64,000 nucleotides of DNA from JANSYL01 sp965229695 (GCA_965229695.1 OZ245921.1:372001-436000); one strand, 5' to 3'. Counted from the stretch's first letter, positions 17,774 through 27,934 are shown. The notes: generated from the letters alone by a model not told the origin. Numbers and translations are program-made.

Positions 17774-19497
17774 GGTGCCTCGCCAACGGCGTCAGGTACC
17801 CGCCTGATGTTGCGTTGAAGCCCGCGCAAAATCTGATCTCGCGGCCCGGCGGCCGTGATCGATCCGTTTTGCAAGACGATCAGATTCTCGCATTCGTTCA
17901 ATGCAACTGGCCGATGGGTCATGATCACAACACTTCCCTCGGTCGCCTTAAATTCGGCAACGGCTCGGTTAAGCGCTTCAGAGCCATCACCGTCCAACGC
18001 AGAATTTGGCTCATCTAAGATTAGCACGACAGGGTCACCATAAAACGCTCGGGCAAGCGCTATGCGTTGCTTCTGCCCACCAGAAAGACCCGCACCTCCC
18101 TGTGTAACAAGCGTGTTGTACCCATCTGGTAATGCAAGGATCATCTCATGTGCATTCGCTTTCTGTGCAGCTCGGACAACGCTTTCCTCGTCAGGTTTGA
18201 TCGCCATTCTTGCAATGTTCTCGGCGATCGTACCGGTCAATAGCTCGGCTTCCTGTGATAGATAGCCGATGTGAGATCCAAGCCGATCAGGCGGATATTG
18301 ATCAATCCGCGCACCGCCCAATCGGACTTCGCCCGCGATTACTGGCCAAATGCCCGTCAAAGCGCGCGCGAGCGTCGACTTTCCCGATCCGGTTGGGCCA
18401 ATGATACCCAAACCTTGTCCCGGAAGAACTTCGAGAGAAATCGAACGCAAAGTCGGCGCCTCCGCATCGGGCGCGTAAAGCGTGGCGTTGGACATCTCGA
18501 GGTGAGCTGCCGGACGCGGAAGCGGAGTCAAATCTGGCGCGGCTGGGATGGATGCCAATAGACGCTCAAGGGTACGCCACCCAGCACGGCTACGCTGCAC
18601 TAACTTCCATTGCCCTAGAGCTTGTTCGATCGGCGCAAGCGCACGGCCAAGAATGATGGAGGCCGCAATCATGGCGCCCGCAGTCAATTGATCAAGAAGA
18701 ACAAGGTAAGCGCCCAGAGCAAGTATCGCTGATTGCAAAAGCAGTCGCCAGGCCTTTGAAAACGAGGTGAAAATCGTCGTCAAATCACTCGAGGCGATAG
18801 TTTTGTTTTGCGCATCCACACGCCGCTTGAGCCAACGCTCGGTCAAAGCGCTCTGCATGCCTTGCGCCCTTATGATTTGGGCAGCGTCGCGGGCGTCATC
18901 GGCTAGATTTGTTGCCCTGGCAGATTCACTTTGAGCATCTTCGGTTTTGCGTTTGGTTAAGATTTGATTGAGCAGCGTTGCAACAACCAGAATCGCGCCA
19001 CCGAACAACCCCAACCACCCCAACCAAGGGTGGAATACGAAGAGCACCAGGAAAAAAATCGGAACCCAAGGTAGATCAAAAAAGGCCAGAACCGCCGGAG
19101 ATGCGAAGAAGTTTTGAAGGGCTTCAATATCCCGCAATCCCTGAGGCGGACCTGCCCGGTCTGCCGGGTGCAGCGCACGCAACAGTACGATTCCCAAAAC
19201 CCGTTTATCCAGCGCTTCTTGAAAACGAGCCCCGTACCTAGCGACAAGCCGACCGCGAGCAAACTCTAAAAAAGCTAGAATCGCATAAAGGAACACGACC
19301 AGGCTAAACAAAACGACCAGGGTCTCTTCTGAGCGACTGGCTAAGACGCGATCATAGACCTGCAGCATGAATAGCGGACCGGTCAGCATCAGCAAGTTTG
19401 TGAAAATGCTGAATAAAAAAACCACCCACAAAAATAGGCGGCCCGCGCGATGCGCAGAAATCAGCTCCTTCGTTCCTCCGGCGGGGGGCGGTTCCAT
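17770..19497 (-). CDS. Type I secretion ABC exporter (permease-ATPase, PrtD-like)
   Basis: 575 residues from the ATG at 19497 (MEPPPAGG); the frame extends to 19554 but without a better start. A six-helix membrane domain fills about residues 15-310. The ATPase domain has Walker A GPTGSGKST (about 366-374), signature LSGGQ (471-475) and Walker B LILDEP (491-496). Length and layout match PrtD/RsaD-type exporters without the N-terminal C39-like domain of HlyB. It is first in a two-gene operon with the HlyD-like protein. Divergent to it, 158 bp away, is a lipoprotein gene. It most likely exports the RTX protein encoded 6 kb away on the same strand. Confidence 0.94.
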   Translation of the reverse strand: MEPPPAGGTKELISAHRAGRLFLWVVFLFSIFTNLLMLTGPLFMLQVYDRVLASRSEETLVVLFSLVVFLYAILAFLEFARGRLVARYGARFQEALDKRVLGIVLLRALHPADRAGPPQGLRDIEALQNFFASPAVLAFFDLPWVPIFFLVLFVFHPWLGWLGLFGGAILVVATLLNQILTKRKTEDAQSESARATNLADDARDAAQIIRAQGMQSALTERWLKRRVDAQNKTIASSDLTTIFTSFSKAWRLLLQSAILALGAYLVLLDQLTAGAMIAASIILGRALAPIEQALGQWKLVQRSRAGWRTLERLLASIPAAPDLTPLPRPAAHLEMSNATLYAPDAEAPTLRSISLEVLPGQGLGIIGPTGSGKSTLARALTGIWPVIAGEVRLGGARIDQYPPDRLGSHIGYLSQEAELLTGTIAENIARMAIKPDEESVVRAAQKANAHEMILALPDGYNTLVTQGGAGLSGGQKQRIALARAFYGDPVVLILDEPNSALDGDGSEALNRAVAEFKATEGSVVIMTHRPVALNECENLIVLQNGSITAAGPRDQILRGLQRNIRRVPDAVGEAP

Positions 19498-19655
19498 GGA
19501 AATCTCTAAAAAAATAATTAGTGGAGCGTTACAGCACCCCAGGCCTTCAAACAACGGACAAAATGTAGCTAGAAACCTGCTTATTGATGGGACTATTCTC
19601 TCAACGAGAATTGTTAATCAAACGGTATCTTCATCATATTTAGGAGCAAACGGCC

Positions 19656-20198
19656 GTGTTTCGTATAGATATTCTGAATTTGGCCTTCAGCATATTTTTG
19701 GTAGCATGTGTGCCCTCAAGTAATGAGAGCGAAACGGATCAAACGATCAACATTCGCACCGAACGGTCAAACCTGACAGCGCAAACAGACCTAATGCAGA
19801 TCGCGCGAGCCTGCGCGTTGTTCATTGATCGGCGAGCCTCAATTACCTCGCTTGCTGAGCAGGGATTTAGCGAACGCCAGCATAGCGACGGTACAACAAT
19901 GACCAAGCGTGATGGACGCTTGTTTCCGGGAGGGCTGCTGGAGATTAACGTTCAGGCTTTTCAGATCGGCTCGAGACGCGAGTTTTGCAGGGCGGACTAC
20001 TACAACGGCTTATCCCAGGACGATACTCAATTCGTGCTGGCGGCTTTCTCCGCCGAGTTGAATCGCTTGGGATGGCAAAATGCAGGCTTCGGGAGCTTCA
20101 CAAACGCCGGGCGCGAGGTTCGCCTGACCTCTTCAAGGCATTTTTCGGCACATTCTGGGCGCACTTCGGTGCTTGTATCACACGTTCATAGAAGGTGA
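19656..20198 (+). CDS. Small putative lipoprotein of unknown function
   Basis: 180 residues from a GTG at 19656, with the ribosome site TAGGAG 10 bases upstream. The N-terminus (MFRIDILNLAFSIFLVAC) is a short hydrophobic signal ending in a lipobox, LVAC, so Cys18 would be lipidated after cleavage. The rest has two further Cys residues (in ARACALF and RREFCRAD) and no recognised family. It is divergent from the T1SS exporter and might be a periplasmic helper, but nothing shows this directly. It converges on the RND gene with only 18 bases between. Confidence 0.6.
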   Translation: MFRIDILNLAFSIFLVACVPSSNESETDQTINIRTERSNLTAQTDLMQIARACALFIDRRASITSLAEQGFSERQHSDGTTMTKRDGRLFPGGLLEINVQAFQIGSRREFCRADYYNGLSQDDTQFVLAAFSAELNRLGWQNAGFGSFTNAGREVRLTSSRHFSAHSGRTSVLVSHVHRR

Positions 20199-20216
20199 CT
20201 CGAACGCTTTCGCGCC

Positions 20217-23200
20217 TCACGCCCCGACCGCAGCCCCTTGCCCCTCCTTCCCGCCACCGAAGAACACATCATAAAGCACAGGGGCTGCAACAAGGGTGAG
20301 GATGGAGGCAAAGGCCAAGCCGCCCATGATGGTGACCGCCATTGAGACAAAGAACGCATCGCCCAAAAGCGGGATCATGCCCAGGATCGTGGTGCTGGCC
20401 GCCAATAGAACCGGCCTGAGGCGCGAGGTTGAGGCCTCGACAATTGCGGATCGCAAGGGGCCGCCATTGGCCTTCACCAGGTCAATCTCCTCCACCAGCA
20501 CGATGCCGTTTTTGATCAACATGCCAGACAGGCTCAAAAGCCCCAGCAGTGCTGTAAAGGTAAAGGGCAGCCCTGATCCCAGCAGGCCCAACACCACGCC
20601 ATTGACCGACATCGGCACCAGGAGCCAGATGATCAAAGGTTGTCTAAGCGCGTTGAACAGCAGGACCGAAATCAAGACCATGATCAAGATCGTCACAGGC
20701 AGCTGCGCACCCAGGCTGGCATTGGCATCATTGGAGTTTTCGAACTCGCCCCCCCATTCCATGCGGTAACCCACGGGCAAACTGATCGCTTCGACAGCGG
20801 CGCGAACCTCGGCGTGCACCTCGGCTGCGGTGCGTTCGGGCGGAATGGAGGCCCCGACCGTAATGGTCGGCAAGCGGTCACGCCTCATGATGAGCGTATC
20901 CTGGGCCTCAAGCACGAAACCATCGACCACCTGTTCCAGCGACAACAGCGTGTCGCCATCCTGGGCATTGGTCACCTGATCCAGCATCCCGACATCCGAA
21001 CTGGGCGCGGTTCTAAGGATGATGGGGATCGAGCGTTCGTCCTCGCGATAGGCGCCGGCGGTTTCGCCTTCGGTCGCAAAGCGCAGGATTTGGGCCACAT
21101 CATCGCGGCTGACCCCAGCGGCCTGGCCCCGATCGGTGCTGTAATTCGGGCGCAGGACAAATTCGCGTTCGCGCCAGTCGATGCGTGGGTTCAGGATGTT
21201 GTCCGAGGCCCCTTCCATCGCGGCCATGGCCTGGTCTGCCAAATCGCGCAGAACCTCTCGGTCGCCACCGGAAAAGCGCACGGCGATGGGGCTGCCGCCG
21301 CCGGGGCCGAAAACCATGCGCTCGGTCCGGAATTCAGCCTCGGGGATTTGCTCGGCGGCAAAGGCCTCCAAATCCGCTTGCAAGGCGGGGATTTCGACCA
21401 GGCTGGGTGTCCGGACGATAAGATGACCGTAAGCGGGGTTGGTTGGTTCGCTGGAATAGGTCAGCAGGAACCGAGTCGCACCCTGGCCGATGAAGCTTGA
21501 AACCGACACCACATCCTCGCGCTCAGCCAGATAAGCCTCGAGCAGGGCCATCCGATCTGCGGTTTCCGCAATCGGTGTGCCCTGGCGCATCGTCAAATGC
21601 GTCAGGAAGATCGGGGTGTTGGAATTGGGGAAGAACTGTTGCCGCACTTGGCCAAAGCCCACGTAACAGGCCGCGGTGACGGCAACCAAAAGCACCAGAA
21701 CGGCCCAGCGGAACCGCAGCGCAAAGCGCAGTGAGGCGGCGTAAAGCCGGAAGACCAGACCGCCATAGGCGTCCTCTCCGCCAGCCTTGCCACGCTTAAA
21801 GACGTAATGGCCAACCAGCGGCGTGACCGTGATTGCCAAAATCCAAGACAGCATCAGGGAAATGCCGATCACAGCGAAAAGCGAGAACATGAATTCGCCT
21901 GTGGAATCGGGTGAGAGGCCGATCCCGGCAAAAGCCATGATGCCGATCACCGTGGCCCCCAGCAGCGGAATTTGGGTTTTGCCCGCCGCCTCCTCAGCCG
22001 CATCGCGAGAGGATTTTCCGCGCAGCATGGATATTTGCATGCCTTCGGCCACCACGATGGCGTTATCGACCAGCATCCCCATCGCGATGATCAAAGCGCC
22101 GAGGGAAATTCGCTCCATCTCGATGGCGAAGATTGCCATGAACAGCAGCGTGCCAACCACGGTCAGCAGCAGGGTCGATCCAACCACGATCGCGGCGCGT
22201 GGCCCCATGAAAAGGCCCAAAACCAAGACCACGATGCCAACCGACATGGCCAGATTGACCAGGAAGCCGCTTGAGGATTCATCGACGACGATATGCTGCT
22301 GATAGATCGGATGGATTGAGACGCCATAAGGGATTTCGGGCAATAGCTCGATCAGGCGGGCATCGACGCGATTGCCGATTTCGACGATGTTCTGATCGCT
22401 CAACCCGGCGACGCCAATCGTGAACGCCTCTTCCCCGTTATAGCGGATGATTTGGCCCGGATTGTCCTGCCGCCCCCGGCTAACATCCGCGATATCGACC
22501 AAGTTGATGGTCTCGCCGCCGGCCCCGATGGTCAGCGAGGCGATTTCCGACACGGTATCGGAGCCTTCGGGCGTTTGGATGCGCACCCGCGCGCCGTCAT
22601 CATTATCGACGGAGCCTGCCGCCGCAACCGAATCCGCGGTGGCAATGGCCTCGACCAGCGCTTGGGGGTTGATCCCAAGATTGGCCGCCACAGCCATGTT
22701 GGGTTCGACAAAGATCGCCTCGGCCGGAAGACCAGCAACGTCGACATCGGCCACCCCCTCCATCGCCAGTAATTCTCGTCGGAGGAACGTGGCCAGTTGG
22801 TGCCGTTCGGCATCGGTCAGACCCGGTGAGGTAACGGCGAAGAAAATGCCATAAACATCGCCAAACCCGTCATCGACAAAAGGCGTTCCTGCCCCTTCGG
22901 GCAGATCCCCCCGGACGTTTTCGATGCGTTGGCGTAGCTCGGTCCAGATCTGGGGCAGTTCTTCGCCGGAATAGGTATCTTGCACCTCGATATCCAGGCG
23001 CGACATGCCCGGCATATTGCGTGAGGTGACACGGCGAACCTCGCCCATGCGCTGGATCGCGGCCTCAAGCGGTTCTGAGACCTCGATCATCACCTCTTCG
23101 GCGGAGGCACCGGGGTATTGGGTAATGACCACAGCCTGTTTGATGGTGAAAGCGGGATCTTCCAACCGCCCCAGCGAGGTGAAGCCCCAGATACCACCAA

Positions 23201-23282
23201 ACAGGCAGATCAAAATCAAAAGCCAGGTCAGGATGGGTTTTTCGATCGACCCACGCGCGATGGAGAAGGCCGAGGCGCTCAA
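20217..23282 (-). CDS. RND-family efflux pump inner membrane permease
   Basis: 1021 residues, full RND length, with a duplicated arrangement of TM helices and two large periplasmic loops. Landmarks are the N-terminal PILTWLLILICLFGGIWGF helix, the porter sequence VVITQYPGASAEEV, and TM4 with GMLVDNAIVVAEG carrying the proton-relay Asp. The start is TTG at 23282, overlapping the adaptor stop (TTGA). It works with the adaptor encoded just upstream; no outer membrane factor is nearby. It most resembles the HAE1-type drug/hydrophobe exporters; the substrate cannot be told. It is not obviously linked to the RTX genes. Confidence 0.93.
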   Translation of the reverse strand: MSASAFSIARGSIEKPILTWLLILICLFGGIWGFTSLGRLEDPAFTIKQAVVITQYPGASAEEVMIEVSEPLEAAIQRMGEVRRVTSRNMPGMSRLDIEVQDTYSGEELPQIWTELRQRIENVRGDLPEGAGTPFVDDGFGDVYGIFFAVTSPGLTDAERHQLATFLRRELLAMEGVADVDVAGLPAEAIFVEPNMAVAANLGINPQALVEAIATADSVAAAGSVDNDDGARVRIQTPEGSDTVSEIASLTIGAGGETINLVDIADVSRGRQDNPGQIIRYNGEEAFTIGVAGLSDQNIVEIGNRVDARLIELLPEIPYGVSIHPIYQQHIVVDESSSGFLVNLAMSVGIVVLVLGLFMGPRAAIVVGSTLLLTVVGTLLFMAIFAIEMERISLGALIIAMGMLVDNAIVVAEGMQISMLRGKSSRDAAEEAAGKTQIPLLGATVIGIMAFAGIGLSPDSTGEFMFSLFAVIGISLMLSWILAITVTPLVGHYVFKRGKAGGEDAYGGLVFRLYAASLRFALRFRWAVLVLLVAVTAACYVGFGQVRQQFFPNSNTPIFLTHLTMRQGTPIAETADRMALLEAYLAEREDVVSVSSFIGQGATRFLLTYSSEPTNPAYGHLIVRTPSLVEIPALQADLEAFAAEQIPEAEFRTERMVFGPGGGSPIAVRFSGGDREVLRDLADQAMAAMEGASDNILNPRIDWREREFVLRPNYSTDRGQAAGVSRDDVAQILRFATEGETAGAYREDERSIPIILRTAPSSDVGMLDQVTNAQDGDTLLSLEQVVDGFVLEAQDTLIMRRDRLPTITVGASIPPERTAAEVHAEVRAAVEAISLPVGYRMEWGGEFENSNDANASLGAQLPVTILIMVLISVLLFNALRQPLIIWLLVPMSVNGVVLGLLGSGLPFTFTALLGLLSLSGMLIKNGIVLVEEIDLVKANGGPLRSAIVEASTSRLRPVLLAASTTILGMIPLLGDAFFVSMAVTIMGGLAFASILTLVAAPVLYDVFFGGGKEGQGAAVGA

Positions 23283-24325
23283 TTCGAAAATCCTTCAAAG
23301 CGGCGCACCATTTGGCCGTCATCCAAAGCATGGGCACCGGTGCGCACGATCTCATCGCCAGGGCTCAGCCCCTCGGTCACGATGATCTGCCCGTCGCGGT
23401 TGGTCTCGATGACAACCGGCACCTCTTCCACGGTGCCGGTGGTGCCATCGCCTGCGATAAAGCGCAGGACCGAAGGCGCACCATCATTGGCGATCCGCAA
23501 GGCGGTGGCAGGGATCATCAACGGCACATCATGTTCGGCCAAGGTGGCAAAGACCACCACAGAACTGCCCGGCAGCGCCATGATCCCGGCGCTGGGGGAC
23601 AGGGCCAGGGTCAAGCGAAAGCTCTGCCCGACCGACGAGGCTTCGGCGTTGAACTCGCGCACCTCAAGCGGGAAAAGCTGGTCGCTGGTCTGGAACCGCG
23701 CGGCCATGGTGACATCAGCGTCTTGGCCCGCGCGCTGGAACAGTATTTCCGGCACGTCAATTTCGATCCGCAGTTCCGACATATCGTGCAAGCGGGCCAC
23801 CGGCGCGCCCTGCCCCACGGTCGAGAAATTCGCCACGTTGCGCGTTGCGACCAGGGCATCGAACGGGGCCAAAAGCGTGGCATTGTCCAAGGCGACCTGG
23901 GCATTGCGCAGCGCCACCTCGGCCAGACCCACCTGGGTTTCGGCATCTTGCAGCTGCACCTCTGTCACGGAAACTGTCAGCTGTTGCAGACGATTCAGGG
24001 CGCGTTCAGCCTGTTCCAGCTGCAATTCGGCCTGGCGCACTTGCAGTTCGAAAGGTTCCAGGTCCAGCTCGGCCACCAACTCACCCGCCGGGATCACCTC
24101 ACCCTCTTGGGCCGGGAAATCGACGATTTGTCCGCCCACCTGAAAGGCCAAATCAACCGTTTGCCGGGCGACGATATGGCCGAAGAACTGCCGGGTCACC
24201 CCGACCTCGCCCGCATTCACGGTCATGAGGATCGCGGGCCTGAGCGGGGTTTCCTGCGCAGCAAGAGGTGCGGCGAAAAGGCCGCTGAAGAGTGCGGCGG
24301 CAAGAGCAAAGCGAAGCTGCGACAT
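23279..24325 (-). CDS. RND efflux periplasmic adaptor (AcrA-like)
   Basis: 348 residues from the ATG at 24325. A cleavable signal peptide is clear (LRFALAAALFSGLFAAPLAAQ). It is followed by a lipoyl half (QVGGQIVDFPAQEGEVIPAG), a coiled-coil hairpin (ELQVRQAELQLEQAERALNR), the second lipoyl half (LLAPFDALVATRNVANFSTV) and a beta-barrel region. The frame is open up to 24700, but those residues show no signal and the ATG just before the signal peptide fits better. The stop overlaps the TTG of the RND gene, so the two are translationally coupled. Confidence 0.92.
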   Translation of the reverse strand: MSQLRFALAAALFSGLFAAPLAAQETPLRPAILMTVNAGEVGVTRQFFGHIVARQTVDLAFQVGGQIVDFPAQEGEVIPAGELVAELDLEPFELQVRQAELQLEQAERALNRLQQLTVSVTEVQLQDAETQVGLAEVALRNAQVALDNATLLAPFDALVATRNVANFSTVGQGAPVARLHDMSELRIEIDVPEILFQRAGQDADVTMAARFQTSDQLFPLEVREFNAEASSVGQSFRLTLALSPSAGIMALPGSSVVVFATLAEHDVPLMIPATALRIANDGAPSVLRFIAGDGTTGTVEEVPVVIETNRDGQIIVTEGLSPGDEIVRTGAHALDDGQMVRRFEGFSN

Positions 24326-24761
24326 GAAATGTCCCCTCTTTTTTGATCGAGAGTGCACGGGGTTTGCTGGAATGCAAGGATTCGAGCCGGGTTGAACCAA
24401 GCGTTCGTCGGCGAAGCCAAAGCGATACCCGGTCGCTTGGCGCAACGCATCAATTCTCAGCCAGGTCATATCCGCACCCTTCCATGCTTGGCGATTTTTG
24501 CCCGATTGGGCCAGGGGTCGACGCCGTGGCGGGCGTGGAGGAGCTGCAAGTATGGTCTTCGCCGCGCCAAGCAAGACCAGGCAGGCCAACAAGCCGCATT
24601 CCTGTCGTAACGGAAGGTACTTGGGCCCGTTGCCGTGACGCCGATCTGGGCCCTGAACAGGCCGTCGTGCTGACGTTCTAGGCAACTGCCGAACAGTCAC
24701 AGCGTCGACCTATGTGCGGCGATCCCTTCTTGGCGGCGTCCGAAAGCGCATCTGAAATGAA

Positions 24762-24779
24762 TTTGCATACGATTGCAAA
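24762..24779. promoter_or_regulatory. Inverted repeat, candidate operator of the ABC importer operon
   Basis: TTTGCA and TGCAAA separated by six bases, 76 bases before the binding-protein start. The spacing and the TTGCA-type half-sites suit a LacI-family operator. No LacI gene is in the window. The rest of the 24326-24854 gap, between the adaptor and the importer, shows nothing else I can support. Confidence 0.4.
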
Positions 24780-24854
24780 AATGCTTTGAGTCGAGCGATT
24801 CCGCCCCTATGGTGGGGTCGGAGAGGATAGAATCGCACATTGGGAGGTAACGCG

Positions 24855-26177
24855 ATGCAAAGACGCACGTTCATTACATCTGTATCGGCATTGGCCCTGG
24901 CCGCCGGGCTGCCACGACTGGCCGCGGCGCAGGAAATTTCTTACAACTTGATGCCAGGTCGGCCTTACGAGGGCACCACTATCAACGTGTTGTCCGTGGT
25001 GACGCCGCAGTTCGATGGTCTGCGCCTGCGCGACCAAGAATTTACCGACCTGACCGGCATCGAGGTGAACTGGACCTTCATCCCATTCGGCTCGCTGCAA
25101 GAGCGTGTGAATGCAGAAGGCATCGCCGCCAATGGCGCATTCGACGTGGTGAACTACCTCGACAGCTGGGGCCCACCCAACGCCCATTGGCTGACCCGGA
25201 TCGACGATCTGATGGCGCGCGATGGCATTTCGATGGATCGCTACCCGCCGGCCTTTGCCCGTTCCGCCCAGTTCGAGGGCGAAACCATGGGCTTCCCGCT
25301 GCGCGCCCATGCGCAGCTGATGTTCTACCGCAAAGATCTGATCGACACGCCGCCCGCCACTTGGGACGACGTGATCGCCATCGGCAACGAGCTGAAAGAA
25401 ACCCATCCGGATGTCGCGCCGATTGCGCTTTACTACAACAATGACGGCAACCGTCAGAACCTGTTCATCTGGATCAACTTCCTTTGGGCCGCTGGCGGTC
25501 AGATCTTCAACGACGACTTCACCGCCGGGTGGACCACCGATGAAGCCATCGCCGCCACCGAGGCCTACATCGCGCTCCACACCGAGCATGAGGTAACGAA
25601 CCCGAACTCCCTGGCCTTTGTCGAGCAGGACGCGCGGCAATCCTTTATGCAGGGCAATTCGGCGATGATCCCGGTTTGGTGGTGGGCCTATTCGGGCTTT
25701 ATCAACCCCGAAACCTCGACGCTGAACGCCGATCAGGTCGGGTTTGTCGGCATGCCCTCTTACCAAGGCACCACCGCGACCTATGCGATTTCGATGCCCT
25801 TCTCGATTTCCAGCTACAGCCAAAACCAAGAGGCGGCTTGGGAATTCCTGAAATGGCTGTCGAACCCCGACATGGATCGCGCCAACGCCATCGAACGCGA
25901 GGTGGGCGGCGAGACCATCGTCAACAACGTGGTGACCCATGTCAGTTCGCTCACGGATGCGGATGTGAACGCCGCCAATGCGGGCATTCAGGCCGCCGCT
26001 TATGACAGTCTGCGGAATTCGGACATCATGCCGCAAATTCCCGAATGGCCCGAGGTTGGCGACATCCTGTCCGCCGCAATCGCCGAGGCAGCCGCCGGTG
26101 GCGATGTGCGCGAATTGATGATGGCGGCCGCCGAACAATCAGATCGCGTCCTGCGCCGCGCGGGCCGCATTCAGTAA
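24855..26177 (+). CDS. ABC importer solute-binding protein (sugar type, family 1)
   Basis: 440 residues. Start ATG at 24855, with GGGAGG at 24842-24847 as a good ribosome site. The N-terminus (MQRRTFITSVSALALAAGLP) has a twin-arginine-like RRTFI followed by a hydrophobic core and an AAAQ cleavage site, so export by Tat is possible. The rest is a typical extracellular solute-binding protein family 1 with a SLAFVEQDARQSFMQGNSAM region. It binds the substrate in the periplasm for the two permeases and ATPase downstream. The cupin and RraA-like genes suggest a sugar acid or related compound, but the ligand is not identifiable. Confidence 0.9.
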   Translation: MQRRTFITSVSALALAAGLPRLAAAQEISYNLMPGRPYEGTTINVLSVVTPQFDGLRLRDQEFTDLTGIEVNWTFIPFGSLQERVNAEGIAANGAFDVVNYLDSWGPPNAHWLTRIDDLMARDGISMDRYPPAFARSAQFEGETMGFPLRAHAQLMFYRKDLIDTPPATWDDVIAIGNELKETHPDVAPIALYYNNDGNRQNLFIWINFLWAAGGQIFNDDFTAGWTTDEAIAATEAYIALHTEHEVTNPNSLAFVEQDARQSFMQGNSAMIPVWWWAYSGFINPETSTLNADQVGFVGMPSYQGTTATYAISMPFSISSYSQNQEAAWEFLKWLSNPDMDRANAIEREVGGETIVNNVVTHVSSLTDADVNAANAGIQAAAYDSLRNSDIMPQIPEWPEVGDILSAAIAEAAAGGDVRELMMAAAEQSDRVLRRAGRIQ

Positions 26178-26189
26178 CCTCTAAAGGAA

Positions 26190-26219
26190 GGGGGCAAACC
26201 GGAAACCGGCTTTGCCCCC
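26190..26219 (+). promoter_or_regulatory. Intercistronic hairpin after the binding-protein gene
   Basis: GGGGGCAAACCGG pairs with CCGGCTTTGCCCCC around an AAA loop, with one bulged C. It sits between the binding-protein stop and the first permease. Such hairpins usually protect the 3' end of binding-protein mRNA and lower expression of the permease genes; here this is inferred from position. No T-run follows on the plus strand. Confidence 0.7.
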
Positions 26220-26229
26220 GCCATTCATT

Positions 26230-27102
26230 ATGCGTGATAACACCCTGAAATACCTGCTGGTCATTCCAGCGGTCTTGGTGGTCTTTGCCACAGCCGTCTG
26301 GCCGCTTGCCGAAAGCTTGCGCCTGTCCTTCACCGAAGGGCGGATGAACCGGCCCGATTTTCCCCAAGCCTATCTAGGCTTTGAGAACTATACCTGGGCC
26401 TTTCTTTATGAGCCCGCGTTTTGGAACTCGGTCTGGGTGACCGCGCTTTACACGGTCGTGACCGTGGCGCTGACGACAATCCTAGCGCTCGGCATGGCGT
26501 TGCTGCTGGTGCGCGGCGGGGCCCTGCGCTCGGGCGTGCAGACGCTGCTGATCCTACCCTTCGCGATGAGCCCGGCTTTGATCGGGGTGTCGTTCCGCTT
26601 TATGTTTAACCCCGAATTTGGCCTGTTCGATGCCTTCTTTGGCGTGGTGTTTCCGCCCCTGGCCGATGTGTCCTGGCTGGCCGATCCTGATTTGGCCTTT
26701 GCCGTGGTGGTGATGGCCGATGTCTGGGGTTGGATCCCATTCCTGACGCTGGTTCTGATCGGCGGGCTTGCGAGTGTACCGCAAGACACGTTAGAGGCCG
26801 CGCAGGTCGATGGCGCCAGCGGCTGGCGGGTGTTCAAAGATGTCACCCTGCCCCAGTTGATGCCGGTTTTGGCGGTGGTCATCATCCTCAAGGCGATCTT
26901 CAGCCTGAAAACCTTTGATCAGGTCTTCATGCTGACCAATGGCGGCCCGGGTACGGCGACCCAAACGCTCAGCCATTACATCTATACCAACGGGCTGCGC
27001 TACGGGCAGATCGGCTATTCGGCGGCAGTCGCCTGGCTGATGGTGATCCCGATGATCGTGCTGACCTATTTCTACGCCAAATTCGTGTTCCGGAAGGATT
27101 GA
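26230..27102 (+). CDS. ABC importer permease, MalF-type
   Basis: 290 residues from the ATG at 26230. Six hydrophobic helices. The EAA loop is present (LEAAQVDGASGWRVFKDVTLPQLMP), which contacts the ATPase. The frame is open from 26212 with MPPPFIM, but that part overlaps the hairpin and adds nothing. Works with the second permease 4 bp downstream as a heterodimer in the inner membrane. Confidence 0.92.
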   Translation: MRDNTLKYLLVIPAVLVVFATAVWPLAESLRLSFTEGRMNRPDFPQAYLGFENYTWAFLYEPAFWNSVWVTALYTVVTVALTTILALGMALLLVRGGALRSGVQTLLILPFAMSPALIGVSFRFMFNPEFGLFDAFFGVVFPPLADVSWLADPDLAFAVVVMADVWGWIPFLTLVLIGGLASVPQDTLEAAQVDGASGWRVFKDVTLPQLMPVLAVVIILKAIFSLKTFDQVFMLTNGGPGTATQTLSHYIYTNGLRYGQIGYSAAVAWLMVIPMIVLTYFYAKFVFRKD

Positions 27103-27106
27103 GCCG

Positions 27107-27934
27107 ATGACCGGGAAACAACAACAAAGGTTCTGGCGCGGCGTACAGGTCTGCCTGATCCTGATTGCCACCTTCATCATGCTGATCCCGATTGTCTGGA
27201 TCTTCCTGGCCGCATTCAAATCGCATGTGGAGGTTTACCAGCTGCGCCTGTTCTTCACGCCCACGCTGGAAAACTTTGGCGAGGTTTTTGATGATCCTTA
27301 CTTCCTGGGCCAAAAGCTTCTGAACTCGACCATTGTGGCGGCGGTGACGGTGCTGTTTGCGGTGCCGATCGCAACCATGGCGGCCTATTCCTTCAGCCGC
27401 TTCCGGTTGAAGTTTGAAACCACGATCTTGGTCATCATCTTGGCCACGCAATTCGTGCCAGCGGTGGTGATCATCCTGCCCTTCTTCGTGATGTTCCGCG
27501 ATCTGGGCATCTTGGATACACGCCTTGGCCTGATCCTTGTGAACCTGGCTATCGTGATGCCCTTTGCGATCTGGATGATCAAAGGCTTCATCGACGGCAT
27601 CCCCATGGATACTGAAGAAGCCGCGATGGTCGATGGGTCATCGCGTATGCAGGTGATCATCAATATCGTGCTGCCCATGGCCGCGCCTGGGCTGCTGACC
27701 GCTGGCATTTTCTGCTTCATCCTGGCTTGGAACGAGTTTCTCTTCGCCCTGATCCTGACCAATCGCGATGCGGTCACGCTGCCCATCGGGTTGGCGCTGT
27801 TTCGTGGGGAAGAAGGCGATCTGTGGAACCTGCTTTCCGCAGCCGGGATCATCATCATGGCGCCGATGTTCGTCCTCGCACTCGCCATTCGCAAATACTT
27901 CGTGCAGGGCATGACTATGGGAGCCGTCCGCTAA
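27107..27934 (+). CDS. ABC importer permease, MalG-type
   Basis: 275 residues, six hydrophobic helices, with the EAA loop EEAAMVDGSSRMQVIINIVLP and the typical N-terminal helix (LILIATFIMLIPIVWIFLAA). The stop overlaps the ATG of the ATPase gene by one base (TAATG). It forms the translocation channel with the preceding permease. Confidence 0.92.
   Translation: MTGKQQQRFWRGVQVCLILIATFIMLIPIVWIFLAAFKSHVEVYQLRLFFTPTLENFGEVFDDPYFLGQKLLNSTIVAAVTVLFAVPIATMAAYSFSRFRLKFETTILVIILATQFVPAVVIILPFFVMFRDLGILDTRLGLILVNLAIVMPFAIWMIKGFIDGIPMDTEEAAMVDGSSRMQVIINIVLPMAAPGLLTAGIFCFILAWNEFLFALILTNRDAVTLPIGLALFRGEEGDLWNLLSAAGIIIMAPMFVLALAIRKYFVQGMTMGAVR

Noticed and set aside
23118..24346. Plus-strand open frames of about 340 codons
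   Set aside because: They run antisense to the efflux adaptor and RND genes and have low-complexity composition.
24807..26138. Minus-strand open frame of 443 codons
   Set aside because: Antisense of the clear solute-binding protein gene.
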